Shown here piece by piece: positions 18,077 to 26,011 of a DNA stretch of 64,000 bases. Position 1 is the first letter of the stretch. Every line of letters starts with the position of its first letter. The notes beneath the pieces are model-generated. The model was not told where the DNA came from. It was given only the letters and a program-made list of their open reading frames with translations, and ran no database searches. The stretch comes from Pararhodobacter sp. GTDB lineage: Bacteria > Pseudomonadota > Alphaproteobacteria > Rhodobacterales > Rhodobacteraceae. The stretch lies in NCBI RefSeq assembly GCF_034676545.1, contig NZ_JAUCBZ010000015.1:899001-963000 (forward strand), given 5' to 3'. A program made the position numbers and the translations under genes.

Positions 18077-19558
18077 TCATGCGAATTCCCCCTGCACGGC
18101 CCAGCCGGGGTCTTGCGGCGTGTAGAACACCCACAAACGCGGCCCCTCGGCGCAATCGAGCCGCCAGTAATCGCGCACACCGCTGCGCCACAGAGGGTCG
18201 TCCAGCCACCATTCCGGCGTCAGCCGTTCCGGCCCGGTGGCGCGCACCACGCTCAACGCCCGCCGCCGCCAGCGCAGGCGGTGCGGCGGCGTGGGGCCAC
18301 GCGCGCCCGGCAGGGGTTCGGGCGGGAACAGGATTAGCGGGCGGTCGGGGCCATGCGCCCAGACCTGTATGCCCGGTGCCTCGGTGAACATCGCCGAGGC
18401 CACCTGAAACCCGCGTTCCGGAATGTGGCTGTCGGCGGGCAGGAACCGGGTCAGCGCGTCCAGCCCCAACCGATTGCCCAGCCGGGTCATCAGATCGGCC
18501 AGAGCATCCGTGCCGGTGGTCTTGGCGCCGGTCAGTTGTGTGGGCGGCAGGGGTTCGGTCAAGGGCGCGCTCAGGCGCAGCCCGTCAAAGCCGAATCCGG
18601 CGTCCAGCGCCTCGACCGCACGCTCGAACAGCGCGGCCATCGTCGCGGCGTCGCGCATCGGGCGGGCCAGCGTGATCCGGGCCTCGGTGCGGGTGCCATC
18701 GGCGCGTTGCAACTCGAACCGCAACCGCCGCGCGCCGCGATCCTTGGCGGCCAAGGTGGCACACAGCCGGTCCAGCAGGCGTTTCAGCCCGGCCATCACA
18801 TCCGAGGTCAGGCCGATCGGTTCCGGCAGCGTCAGGCGGATCGCATAGACCGGGTCATCGGGAGGGGCGGCAACGGGTTCGGCCAGCGCGCCCATCGCCT
18901 GATCGAAGCGCAGCATCAGATCATCGCCAAAGCGCCGCGCCAGACTGCCGCGTTGCGCCCGCGCCAGATCGCGCACCTGCCGCAAGCCCAACCGCGCAAG
19001 GCTGGCGCAGGTCTCGGGCGGCAGGCGCAGGGCGGCGATGGGCAGGGTGGCGATGGCGGCTTGGGCGTCGTCGGTGAGGATGATCGGAGCGTCTCCGAAC
19101 CGCGCCAGCGCCCAGGCCGCGCCGCGTGTGGGGGCAATGGCGATACGGGCGTCGAGGCCCATCGTCGCCAATCGCGCGCGCAGATCCTCGGCCAGGGTTT
19201 GCTCGCCGCCGATCAGATGCGCGGCACCAGAGATGTCGAGGATCAACCCGTCATCGCCATCCACCGCCGCCCAGGGCGCATAACGCAAGGCCCAACGACG
19301 CAGGGCGGCCAGCGCGCGGCGTTGGATTTCGGGCTCGTGCGGGCGGGTCAGGAGGGTCGGCAGCAAGGCGCGGGCCTCGGACAAGACCTGCCCGCGCCGC
19401 AAACCCTGAGCCTGTGCCGCCGCATTCAGGCACGCCAGCACATCGCCGCGTCCCTGTCGGGCTATCAGTGCAAAGGGTCCCGTGTCCTCGCCGGACCGAC
19501 GCAGCGCCAAGTCGCTGGCCAGCCGGGGCAAGCACAGGGATAACACGCGCCGTGTCAT
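18077..19558 (-). CDS. imuB: Y-family polymerase-like mutasome protein ImuB
   Basis: A 493-residue catalytically degenerate Y-family polymerase relative that bridges the clamp and DnaE2 during SOS mutagenesis. The N-terminus (RRVLSLCLPRLASDLALRR) lacks the palm aspartate of active DinB. The SIDE region is replaced by AAVDGDDGLILDISG near residues 97-111. ImuB-typical C-terminal sequence follows (RPLILFPPEPLPG, then TPEWWLDDPLW...RDYW). ATG 19558 lies 15 bp from a LexA box. Downstream, its stop overlaps a possible dnaE2 start (ATGA). imuA, which normally precedes imuB, is absent from this locus. Confidence 0.9.
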   Translation of the reverse strand: MTRRVLSLCLPRLASDLALRRSGEDTGPFALIARQGRGDVLACLNAAAQAQGLRRGQVLSEARALLPTLLTRPHEPEIQRRALAALRRWALRYAPWAAVDGDDGLILDISGAAHLIGGEQTLAEDLRARLATMGLDARIAIAPTRGAAWALARFGDAPIILTDDAQAAIATLPIAALRLPPETCASLARLGLRQVRDLARAQRGSLARRFGDDLMLRFDQAMGALAEPVAAPPDDPVYAIRLTLPEPIGLTSDVMAGLKRLLDRLCATLAAKDRGARRLRFELQRADGTRTEARITLARPMRDAATMAALFERAVEALDAGFGFDGLRLSAPLTEPLPPTQLTGAKTTGTDALADLMTRLGNRLGLDALTRFLPADSHIPERGFQVASAMFTEAPGIQVWAHGPDRPLILFPPEPLPGARGPTPPHRLRWRRRALSVVRATGPERLTPEWWLDDPLWRSGVRDYWRLDCAEGPRLWVFYTPQDPGWAVQGEFA

Positions 19559-19572
19559 GCATCCGCCACCAT

Positions 19573-19587
19573 GTTCTTCTTTTGTTC
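19573..19587 (-). promoter_or_regulatory. LexA (SOS) box upstream of imuB
   Basis: GTTC at 19573-19576 and GTTC at 19584-19587 are separated by exactly 7 bases, the alphaproteobacterial LexA operator GTTC-N7-GTTC (GAAC-N7-GAAC on the gene's strand). It ends 15 bp before the imuB ATG, where bound LexA would block transcription or early elongation. DNA damage should therefore induce imuB-dnaE2. Confidence 0.82.
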
Positions 19588-19669
19588 ACATGTAGCGTGA
19601 CAGGATGGTTGAGTCGAGTCGCTCTGGGGGTGGGCGTGGCTCGGGCCCATCGAGGGCCCTCGCCCCGCC

Positions 19670-19731
19670 GGGAGGGTTCCCCTCCCACGGCGCTTGCGCG
19701 CCTCCCACCAGAGTATTTTTGGCAAGATGAA
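19670..19731 (+). repeat. intergenic element, tail type A, atypical placement
   Basis: GGGAGG-GTTC-CCCTCCC and GGCGC-TTGC-GCGCC hairpins, a short C-rich box, then GAGTATTTTTGGCAAGATG from 19711. It is in plus orientation, but the genes on both sides (imuB and the TPP enzyme) are on the minus strand, so unlike most copies it does not follow a stop codon on its own strand. Confidence 0.65.
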
Positions 19732-19748
19732 GGAGGGAGGTGGTCAGG

Positions 19749-21407
19749 TCAGCGCGTGTTTTGGGCCTGGGCGCGGATTGTGTCGAGGCTGGCGCCAGGG
19801 GTCAGGGCCTGAGGGTCAAGGCGCAGTTCAAGGATGGCGACGGTTCCGGCGTTTTGCGCGCGTTGGAAGGCGGCAGCGAAATCGGCGGTTCTGGTGACGA
19901 CCTCGCCGTGTCCACCATAGGCGCGGGCAAGGGCGGCGTAGTCGGGGTTGAACAGGTCGGTGCCGGAAACCCGCGCCGGATAGTGGCGTTCCTGGTGCAT
20001 GCGGATCGTGCCGTAGCGGCCGTTGTTGGCGACGATGACGATGGGGGTGGCCCCGTATTGACGGGCGGTTGAAAGCTCATTGAGGGTCATCTGAAAGCAG
20101 CCATCGCCGGCGAAGCACACCACGGTTTTGCCCGGGTGCTCAAGGCTGGCGGCGACAGCGGCCGGGAAGCCATAGCCCATGCTGCCCGAGGTTGGTGCGA
20201 GTTGGCCGGGATAGGCGCGCGGGCGGAAATAGCGGTGCATCCAGGCTGCGTAATTGCCCGCGCCGTTGGTGGCGATCGCGTCGTCGGGCAGGGTGTCGGA
20301 GAGGTGGCGCATGATCTGTTCCAGCTTGACGTCGCCCGGGGTTTCGCGCGGTTCGATCCAGGCTTGGTAGTCGGCCTGCGCGGCGGCGGTCCAGGCCGAC
20401 CAGTCGGGCAGGCCTTGGGGGATGCTGGTGGCGAGGGCGGCGGTCATCGCGGGGGCGGTATGAGGGATCGCCACGTCGGGGCGGAAGACGCGGCCCAATT
20501 CGTCCGGGTCGGCGTGGATGTGGATCAGGGTTTTGCCAGGGGCTGCGGGGGTGATCGCCTCGTAGCTGTTGGTGGCGATATCGCCGAGGCGTGCGCCGAG
20601 GATCAGCAGGCAGTCGGATTCGCTCAGGCGCTTGGCCAGCGCGGGGTTCATGCCGACGCCGAGATCGCCCGCGTAATTGGGGTGGCGGTTGTCGATCCGG
20701 TCCTGGCGGCGGAAGGTGACGGTGACGGGCAGGCCAGTGGAGGAGGCGAGGGTGGCGAGATCCTGTGCGGCTTGGGGTGACCAGTGGGGACCGCCGACGA
20801 CGATCAGCGGTTTCTGCGCTGTCTTCAGCGCGGCCCAGACGGCCTGTGTTTGCGCTTCGGCGGGGGTGGTGACGGGGGCCGCGCGGGCGGGCAGGTCGGG
20901 GACATCGGCGCGGGCGGAGAGCATGTTTTCGGGCAGGGCCAGCACGACCGGACCGGGGCGGCCGGATTGGGCGACGTGGAAGGCGCGGCTGAGATACTCG
21001 GGGAGGCGGCGGATGTCGTCGACCTCGGCGGCCCATTTCGCGAGCGGGCCGAAGGTGGCGCGGTAGTCAACCTCCTGGAAGGCTTCGCGGTCGCGGTGGC
21101 CGGTGTCGATTTGGCCGACAAAGAGGATCATCGGCGTGCTGTCCTGCTTGGCGACGTGGATCCCAGAGGAGGCGTTGGTCGCGCCGGGGCCGCGGGTGAC
21201 GAAGGCGATGCCGACCTCGCCGGTGAGTTTTGCGTGGGCCTCGGCCATCATGGAGGCGCCGCCTTCGTGGCGGCAGACGATGTTCTGGATCTCGCTGTCA
21301 TGGAGGCCGTCGAGGGCGGCGAGGAAGCTTTCACCCGGCACGGAAAAGACCCGGCGAATGCCTTGGGTTTTCAGATGATCGACCAGAATTTGCCCGCCGT
21401 GCCGCAT
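19749..21407 (-). CDS. thiamine-diphosphate enzyme, acetolactate synthase large-subunit-like
   Basis: A 552-residue TPP enzyme of the acetolactate synthase/oxalyl-CoA decarboxylase superfamily. The N-terminal pyrimidine-binding domain has the catalytic glutamate in CRHEGGA. The C-terminal domain has the diphosphate motif GDGCFQMTLNELSTARQ...ANN with SMGYGFPAAVAA before it. It is not obviously IlvB: it stands alone without a regulatory subunit, so it may be a catabolic or specialised decarboxylase/ligase. ATG 21407 has GAGGG at good distance. Upstream lies a near-perfect operator-like palindrome at 21492-21508. The exact substrate cannot be assigned. Confidence 0.82.
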   Translation of the reverse strand: MRHGGQILVDHLKTQGIRRVFSVPGESFLAALDGLHDSEIQNIVCRHEGGASMMAEAHAKLTGEVGIAFVTRGPGATNASSGIHVAKQDSTPMILFVGQIDTGHRDREAFQEVDYRATFGPLAKWAAEVDDIRRLPEYLSRAFHVAQSGRPGPVVLALPENMLSARADVPDLPARAAPVTTPAEAQTQAVWAALKTAQKPLIVVGGPHWSPQAAQDLATLASSTGLPVTVTFRRQDRIDNRHPNYAGDLGVGMNPALAKRLSESDCLLILGARLGDIATNSYEAITPAAPGKTLIHIHADPDELGRVFRPDVAIPHTAPAMTAALATSIPQGLPDWSAWTAAAQADYQAWIEPRETPGDVKLEQIMRHLSDTLPDDAIATNGAGNYAAWMHRYFRPRAYPGQLAPTSGSMGYGFPAAVAASLEHPGKTVVCFAGDGCFQMTLNELSTARQYGATPIVIVANNGRYGTIRMHQERHYPARVSGTDLFNPDYAALARAYGGHGEVVTRTADFAAAFQRAQNAGTVAILELRLDPQALTPGASLDTIRAQAQNTR

Positions 21408-21491
21408 GATTTTACCCTCGCTTTGAATGGGAGGAAGGTGGCCCAAGACGGCGGGGTTTGCAAGCGGGTCTGTGGTGGTTTGGTGGGCGTG

Positions 21492-21508
21492 TGTCCCACC
21501 GTGGGACA
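21492..21508. promoter_or_regulatory. 17-bp palindrome, possible operator
   Basis: TGTCCCAC-C-GTGGGACA is a perfect 8-bp inverted repeat with one central base, 85 bp upstream of the TPP-enzyme start and in the divergent gap to the membrane-protein gene at 21705. The shape suits a dimeric repressor. No regulator gene is adjacent and there is no T-run for a terminator. Confidence 0.45.
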
Positions 21509-21616
21509 GGGTGTGAGACATTTGAAATCAAGGAGTTAGCGTGCAGGGTTTACGAATTGGTAGGGATTGGAGGGGGGCGGGATGGCCGGCCGGGTGAGGG
21601 TTGATGCGCTGTGGTT

Positions 21617-21637
21617 GAGTATTTTTGGCAAGATGAA
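21617..21637 (+). repeat. type A tail without clear hairpins
   Basis: GAGTATTTTTGGCAAGATG begins at 21617 in plus orientation, 67 bp before the membrane-protein start and with no plus-strand gene upstream. The preceding bases contain only a small GGCCGGCC palindrome. It looks like a solo tail or remnant. The rest of 21408-21704 holds the 17-bp palindrome and no gene. Confidence 0.6.
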
Positions 21638-21704
21638 ATCGCGAGTGGGTTGTTTGGAGGTGTGGGATCGGCCATCGTTCGTGCGGGGCGTGTGAGGGTG
21701 TGCG

Positions 21705-23018
21705 ATGGGTGAAGCGTTTTTGGGATGGCTGCTTGATCTGGGCTGGGTGTATTTTGGCCCGGCCCTGACTTTTTTGATCCTGAGCACCTTTTTCTATCGC
21801 GGACTTTGGGAGCATGACGGCGACCGCAAAGCCGCAATGGCCCGGCTGACGGCGAGTTCATTTCATCAGGCGTACCGCGCCGGGATGGAGCGGGTGTTGG
21901 CCGGGATGGACACGCGGCCGTCGTCTGCTGAGTTGGCGCATGGCATGGGGCCGGGGCGTGTGGCGTTCAGCAGCGGGTTGTTGCAACGCATGATGCTGCT
22001 GGCGGTGGCCTATCCGATTGTGATGTTGATCGGGCAATGGTTGGTGCTGGGGACGGCGCTGGTACTGGGCGGAGTTGAGCTTGCCCCCGTTGGAAGCACC
22101 TTGGCGCGGGGGTACGTGGCGCTGTGGATTATCGCCATAATTGGTGTATTGATTTGGGTCGCACGATCGCAGTGGCGTTGGAAATCGTTGGTGGCCGCCA
22201 CTGCGATCGTGAGTTTAACCTCTGGTGGGCAGATCCTGTCAAATAACTTTGACGTGCCCTCTGTCGTCGCAGACGCAGACGCAGTCGCATTCGCAGTCGC
22301 ATTCGCAGTCGCAACCGTGATTGAAAGCCGCGAGGGCCGTAATGGGCCAGTGCCGGGCCTGTGGCTGTGGTATTTGGCGGTGCTGGCGCTGGTTTTGGCG
22401 ACGGTGGTGGCAACGCGCAGCGCCATCACGGGTCAAGACACTCTGGTGATCATCGCCTTCTTTGGCTTCTTTCCGATCCTCAACGCCGTGGCGGATTTTG
22501 CGTCGGTTGGGTTGACGCGGTATTTGCTGCGCAGGGGCCTGAATGGGGTGACGATCTGGAATGCCATTCTGGATGTGCTGGGCGGTTTGCTGATCTTTTT
22601 CCTGCTGGGTTTCGCAGCGATCACGCTGTTTCATGTCATCCACCCGCGCGACGGGGTGCGGTTGATCGACCTGCCGGGGCTGTTCGAGGGGTTGCGCCAT
22701 AGCCCCGGCGATAACTGGTGGCTGGCGGTCATGTTGGGGTCCACGCTGTTGCCGACGGTGCTGCACGCGATGATCGGCATGTTCACGGTGTTGACGCGCT
22801 ATCCAGTGGTGCTGCGCGACCGGGTGGTGGCGCTGTTGAGGGATGATTTGCCGTCGAACCGCAAGTGGGGCACGGCGGCGTATTGCGTGATGGTGACGCT
22901 GTCGATCTGGGTGCCGATCTGGGCGTTGGTGGCGCTGTTCAGCGTGAACCACGGCGCGGTGTTGCGCGGGGTGATCGTGGTGTTCGAGGGCTATGCGCGG
23001 ATGATTGGCGCGCTCTAA
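21705..23018 (+). CDS. multi-pass membrane protein of unknown function
   Basis: A 437-residue integral membrane protein with about nine hydrophobic segments, starting MGEAFLGWLLDLGWVYFGPAL. No catalytic or transport motif was recognised. A run of GCA-rich hexamers in the middle encodes DADAVAFAVAFAVAT (around residues 190-204). Around it GC content falls and alanine codon use shifts from GCG/GCC to GCA, unlike the flanks. The stop overlaps the convergent lytic transglycosylase stop by three bases. A weak GTGCGATGG start context makes the exact start less certain than the frame. It could be a sensor or transporter, but I cannot say which. Confidence 0.68.
   Translation: MGEAFLGWLLDLGWVYFGPALTFLILSTFFYRGLWEHDGDRKAAMARLTASSFHQAYRAGMERVLAGMDTRPSSAELAHGMGPGRVAFSSGLLQRMMLLAVAYPIVMLIGQWLVLGTALVLGGVELAPVGSTLARGYVALWIIAIIGVLIWVARSQWRWKSLVAATAIVSLTSGGQILSNNFDVPSVVADADAVAFAVAFAVATVIESREGRNGPVPGLWLWYLAVLALVLATVVATRSAITGQDTLVIIAFFGFFPILNAVADFASVGLTRYLLRRGLNGVTIWNAILDVLGGLLIFFLLGFAAITLFHVIHPRDGVRLIDLPGLFEGLRHSPGDNWWLAVMLGSTLLPTVLHAMIGMFTVLTRYPVVLRDRVVALLRDDLPSNRKWGTAAYCVMVTLSIWVPIWALVALFSVNHGAVLRGVIVVFEGYARMIGAL
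22267..22315 (+). repeat. GCAGAC/GCAGTC/GCATTC hexamer tract in a coding region
   Basis: About eight hexamer units in a row, with a 12-bp period (CGCATTCGCAGT) repeated twice. The reading frame is kept because units are multiples of three. It encodes alternating Ala with Asp, Val or Phe within a hydrophobic stretch. Confidence 0.75.
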
Positions 23019-24967
23019 TCCCGCCCGCGCAGGATATCCGTCAGGCCAATCGGCCCGACCTGACCCGCCAGAATCGCGCGGTAGATGACCAGCGATTCGG
23101 TGACGCGCATGACGTAGTTGCGGGTTTCGTTGAAGGGGATCATCTCGACCCAGTCGACGGGGTCGACGGCGTCGGTGCGCGGGTCGCCGTTTTCGCGCAT
23201 CCAGCGCAGCGGGCGGCCCGGTCCGGCGTTATAGGCGGCGGCGACCAGCGACAGGGTTCCGCCGAATTGTTCTGACATTTCCTGCAGGTAGCCCGCGCCG
23301 AGCACGGCGTTATAGGGGCCGTCACGGGTCAGGCGGTCCTCGTCGAAGGCGATGCCGAGGCGGCGTGCGGTGTGGCGGCCGGTCGAGGGCAGGATTTGCA
23401 GCAAGCCGCGCGCGTCGGCGTGGCTGACGACGGCGGCGTTGAACTCGCTTTCGCGGCGCGCGATGGCGAGGACCAGCGCGGCGGGGGCCAGGAGGTCGGC
23501 CTGTTCCAGCCCGGTGAGGGGGAAATAGGCGCGGGGCAAGAGGATGCCGTTCTGAATGGCCTCCTTGGCGATTTTCAGGGTGAAATGGGGCTCGCCGCGG
23601 TCCAGCCAGAGTTGGGCGAGGGCGCCGAGTTGGGCCTCGTCGGTCAGGGTCGAGGCGAGGTGGATCACGAAGCGCCGCGCCTCGTGCCATTGGCCCGCGC
23701 TGTGGAGCAGGAGGGCGGCTTGCAGGACGTCGTTCTGCGCGAGAGGGGTGTCGTGCCAATCGGGGTAGTCTGGGTCGGCGATCAGCGCCGGATCGAGGGT
23801 CTGGCCCAGGCGTTCGGCGGCGAGTTGGCCGTAGAAGGCGGTCTGGTGTTGCGCGCCAAAGGCATAGGCGGCCCGGGCTTCGGCCTCGCGGCCTGCGGCC
23901 TCCAAGGCGCGGCCCTCCCAATACCCGGCGCGACCCAAGGAGATCGGGCTGGACACACGTTGGCGCAGCGCGGCGAAATGATGCGCGGCCTGTTCGGGGT
24001 CGTTCAGGTGGCGCAGGGCGACGTAACCGGCCAACCATTCGAGTTCGGCCAGCATGACGCCATCGGTCAAGCCGTGGTGGGCGGCGAGGTCGTAGGAGAG
24101 TTGGTAATTGCCATCGTCGAGGGCATTGCGGGCGAGGCGCAGGCGTTGACCGGCCCAGGATTTGGGGCGACCGAGGCCGTCGGGGGAGACCTCGCGCATC
24201 AGGTCGGTGGCCGAATCGTCAAAGCCCGCAGCCTGACGCCAGCGGAACCGATCATAGGCGAGGCCGGGGTCATTGGACAGCGCGGCGGGCACGGCGGCAA
24301 CGAGGATATCGACGCCATCGGCCCGGTTTTGCAGCGCGATGCGGGCGCGGGCGAGGGCGCGGTGGTCGGCGTCCACACGGGGCAGCAGGCGCTCGGCCTG
24401 ACTGATCTCGCCGCGCCACAACAGGTCATCGAGGCGCTGGGTATGGAGCGGCGCCAGAAGGGCGCCATCACTGGCCAGCAGCGCGGTTTCCTGGGCCTCG
24501 GAGAGATCGTGGTGCAGCCAGAGGTCTTGCAGCAACTCGGCAGGGTCGCGATCGGTCTGGCGGTAGGCGGCGATGAGCGCCAGCGTGCCGATGGTGGTTT
24601 GCGGCGTGCGGGTTGCGAACCAGTCGAGCACGGCTTGCGCGGGTTGGCCCGCAAGGCGCGATTCGGCGCGTTGGCGCAGCAGGTCCATGCCCGGCCAATC
24701 GGCGTGCGTGGCATCGAAGGTGGCATAGGTCGCCAGATCGCCCGCGATCCCGCCGCGCAGGATGCGCCAGGTGGCGATGCGCACGCCGATGGGGCCGGCG
24801 GCCTCACGCAGCCGGTTCACGGCGTCGATATCGCCGGAACGCACGGCCTCGACCAGCGCGCCAATCGCCCCGGCTGTGCGCGCGGGCGGCGGCGTGTCGC
24901 GGGCGACGCCGGGAAAGGCGAGGCCGAAGCTGGCGAGAATCGCAAGGACTGCGCGGCGGAGATGCAT
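23015..24967 (-). CDS. soluble lytic murein transglycosylase (SLT family)
   Basis: A 650-residue exported enzyme that cleaves peptidoglycan glycan strands to form 1,6-anhydromuropeptides. A signal peptide ends near GVA at residue 22. A long alpha-superhelical region (about 30-470) precedes the SLT catalytic domain. That domain has the catalytic glutamate in ARRESEFN, then DARGLLQILPSTG, then AAYNAGPGR. DARGLLQ deviates from the usual AMGLMQ. The superhelix resembles that of E. coli Slt70, suggesting a doughnut-shaped periplasmic enzyme. Its start diverges from dapA. The convergent membrane gene overlaps its stop by three bases. Confidence 0.9.
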   Translation of the reverse strand: MHLRRAVLAILASFGLAFPGVARDTPPPARTAGAIGALVEAVRSGDIDAVNRLREAAGPIGVRIATWRILRGGIAGDLATYATFDATHADWPGMDLLRQRAESRLAGQPAQAVLDWFATRTPQTTIGTLALIAAYRQTDRDPAELLQDLWLHHDLSEAQETALLASDGALLAPLHTQRLDDLLWRGEISQAERLLPRVDADHRALARARIALQNRADGVDILVAAVPAALSNDPGLAYDRFRWRQAAGFDDSATDLMREVSPDGLGRPKSWAGQRLRLARNALDDGNYQLSYDLAAHHGLTDGVMLAELEWLAGYVALRHLNDPEQAAHHFAALRQRVSSPISLGRAGYWEGRALEAAGREAEARAAYAFGAQHQTAFYGQLAAERLGQTLDPALIADPDYPDWHDTPLAQNDVLQAALLLHSAGQWHEARRFVIHLASTLTDEAQLGALAQLWLDRGEPHFTLKIAKEAIQNGILLPRAYFPLTGLEQADLLAPAALVLAIARRESEFNAAVVSHADARGLLQILPSTGRHTARRLGIAFDEDRLTRDGPYNAVLGAGYLQEMSEQFGGTLSLVAAAYNAGPGRPLRWMRENGDPRTDAVDPVDWVEMIPFNETRNYVMRVTESLVIYRAILAGQVGPIGLTDILRGRD

Positions 24968-24999
24968 GGTTACTCTTGAAAAGGGGCAGGGATGAGTCT

Positions 25000-25051
25000 A
25001 ACCGCCTATCACGTCTGCGCAACACACAAACCGGTTAAGGCCTAGGCGGTT
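25000..25051. promoter_or_regulatory. spaced inverted repeat in the slt/dapA divergent promoter region
   Basis: AACCGCCTA at 25000-25008 and TAGGCGGTT at 25043-25051 are a perfect 9-bp inverted pair 34 bp apart, with smaller palindromes AACCGGTT and AGGCCT between them. It lies in the only space where both promoters can be. It could be a regulator site or a leader stem; nothing decides. Confidence 0.35.
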
Positions 25052-25088
25052 CTGGGGTCATACGGCGCAGCGACAAAAGGAGTCACAG

Positions 25089-25964
25089 ATGTTCCGGGGT
25101 TCTCTTCCTGCCCTGATCACGCCGTTTTCAAAAGGCGCGGTCGATTTCGAAACGCTTGGGGCGTTGGTCGAATGGCAGATCAAAGAAGGCAGCAACGGTC
25201 TGGTTCCGGTGGGCACCACCGGCGAAAGCCCGACGCTGACGCATGATGAGCATGAGCAAGTCGTCGAGGCGGTGGTCAAACGCGTGGCGGGCCGGGTGCC
25301 GGTGATCGCCGGCGCGGGCTCGAACAACACCATCGAATCAATCCGCCTGCTGCGCCACGCCGAAAAGGTCGGCGCGGATGCCGGGTTGGTGGTGACGCCC
25401 TATTACAACAAGCCGACGCAGGCCGGTCTGATCGCACATTACACCGCGCTGCATGACGCCTGCAATCTGCCGATCATCATCTACAATATCCCCGGACGCT
25501 CGGTCATTGACATGAGCCCCGAGACGATGGGCGCGCTGGCGAAACTGCCGCGCATCATCGGCGTCAAGGACGCCACCGGCAAGCTGGAGCGCGTGTCGAT
25601 GCAGCGCCTGAGCTGCGGCAAGGATTTCGTGCAATTGTCGGGCGAAGATGCCACGGCGCTGGGCTTCAATGCGCATGGCGGTGTGGGGGCGATCTCGGTC
25701 ACCGCGAACGTGGCGCCCAAGCTGTGCGCCGAGTTTCAGGCGGCGACGCTGGCCGGGGATTACGCCAAGGCGCTGGCGTATCAAGATCGTCTGATGCCGC
25801 TGCATGTGGCGCTCTTTCTGGAGCCGGGCGTGGTTGGCACGAAATACGCGCTGTCGCGGCTGGGCAAATGCCAGCCCGACGTGCGCTTGCCGCTGCTGGA
25901 GGCGACCGAGGGCACCAAGGCGGCGATTGACGCAGCGCTGCGTCATGCCGGGTTGCTGGCCTAA
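25089..25964 (+). CDS. dapA: 4-hydroxy-tetrahydrodipicolinate synthase
   Basis: A 291-residue TIM-barrel aldolase that condenses pyruvate with aspartate semialdehyde, committing carbon to diaminopimelate and lysine. Catalytic residues match the E. coli enzyme shifted by one: Thr43-Thr44 (VGTTGESPT), Tyr106, Tyr132, Arg137 (IYNIPGRS) and the Schiff-base Lys160 (GVKDATG). ATG 25089 follows AAAGGAG at ideal spacing. A hairpin at 25989-26010 probably ends the transcript. Together with the DapC-like aminotransferase at 4867 this serves cell-wall precursor supply, although the genes are not linked in an operon. Confidence 0.95.
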   Translation: MFRGSLPALITPFSKGAVDFETLGALVEWQIKEGSNGLVPVGTTGESPTLTHDEHEQVVEAVVKRVAGRVPVIAGAGSNNTIESIRLLRHAEKVGADAGLVVTPYYNKPTQAGLIAHYTALHDACNLPIIIYNIPGRSVIDMSPETMGALAKLPRIIGVKDATGKLERVSMQRLSCGKDFVQLSGEDATALGFNAHGGVGAISVTANVAPKLCAEFQAATLAGDYAKALAYQDRLMPLHVALFLEPGVVGTKYALSRLGKCQPDVRLPLLEATEGTKAAIDAALRHAGLLA

Positions 25965-25988
25965 GTCCAACCCCTGAAGAGGTTTCTG

Positions 25989-26010
25989 ACGGCTCGCTTT
26001 GGCGGGCCGT
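25989..26010 (+). terminator. dapA terminator hairpin
   Basis: ACGGCTCGC (25989-25997), loop TTTG, GCGGGCCGT (26002-26010) with one G-U type pair, followed by TTCAGTC. It lies directly after dapA and against the stop of the convergent pentapeptide gene. The T-run is short. Confidence 0.55.
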
Positions 26011-26011
26011 T

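Noticed and set aside
19251..19688. Possible imuA upstream of imuB
   Set aside because: The frame lies largely over imuB in another phase and has no RecA/SulA-like motif; the LexA box sits directly before imuB, so no gene fits between.
22267..22315. Possible CRISPR-like or minisatellite array
   Set aside because: Units are only 6-12 bp, have no spacers and keep the reading frame of a membrane-protein gene.
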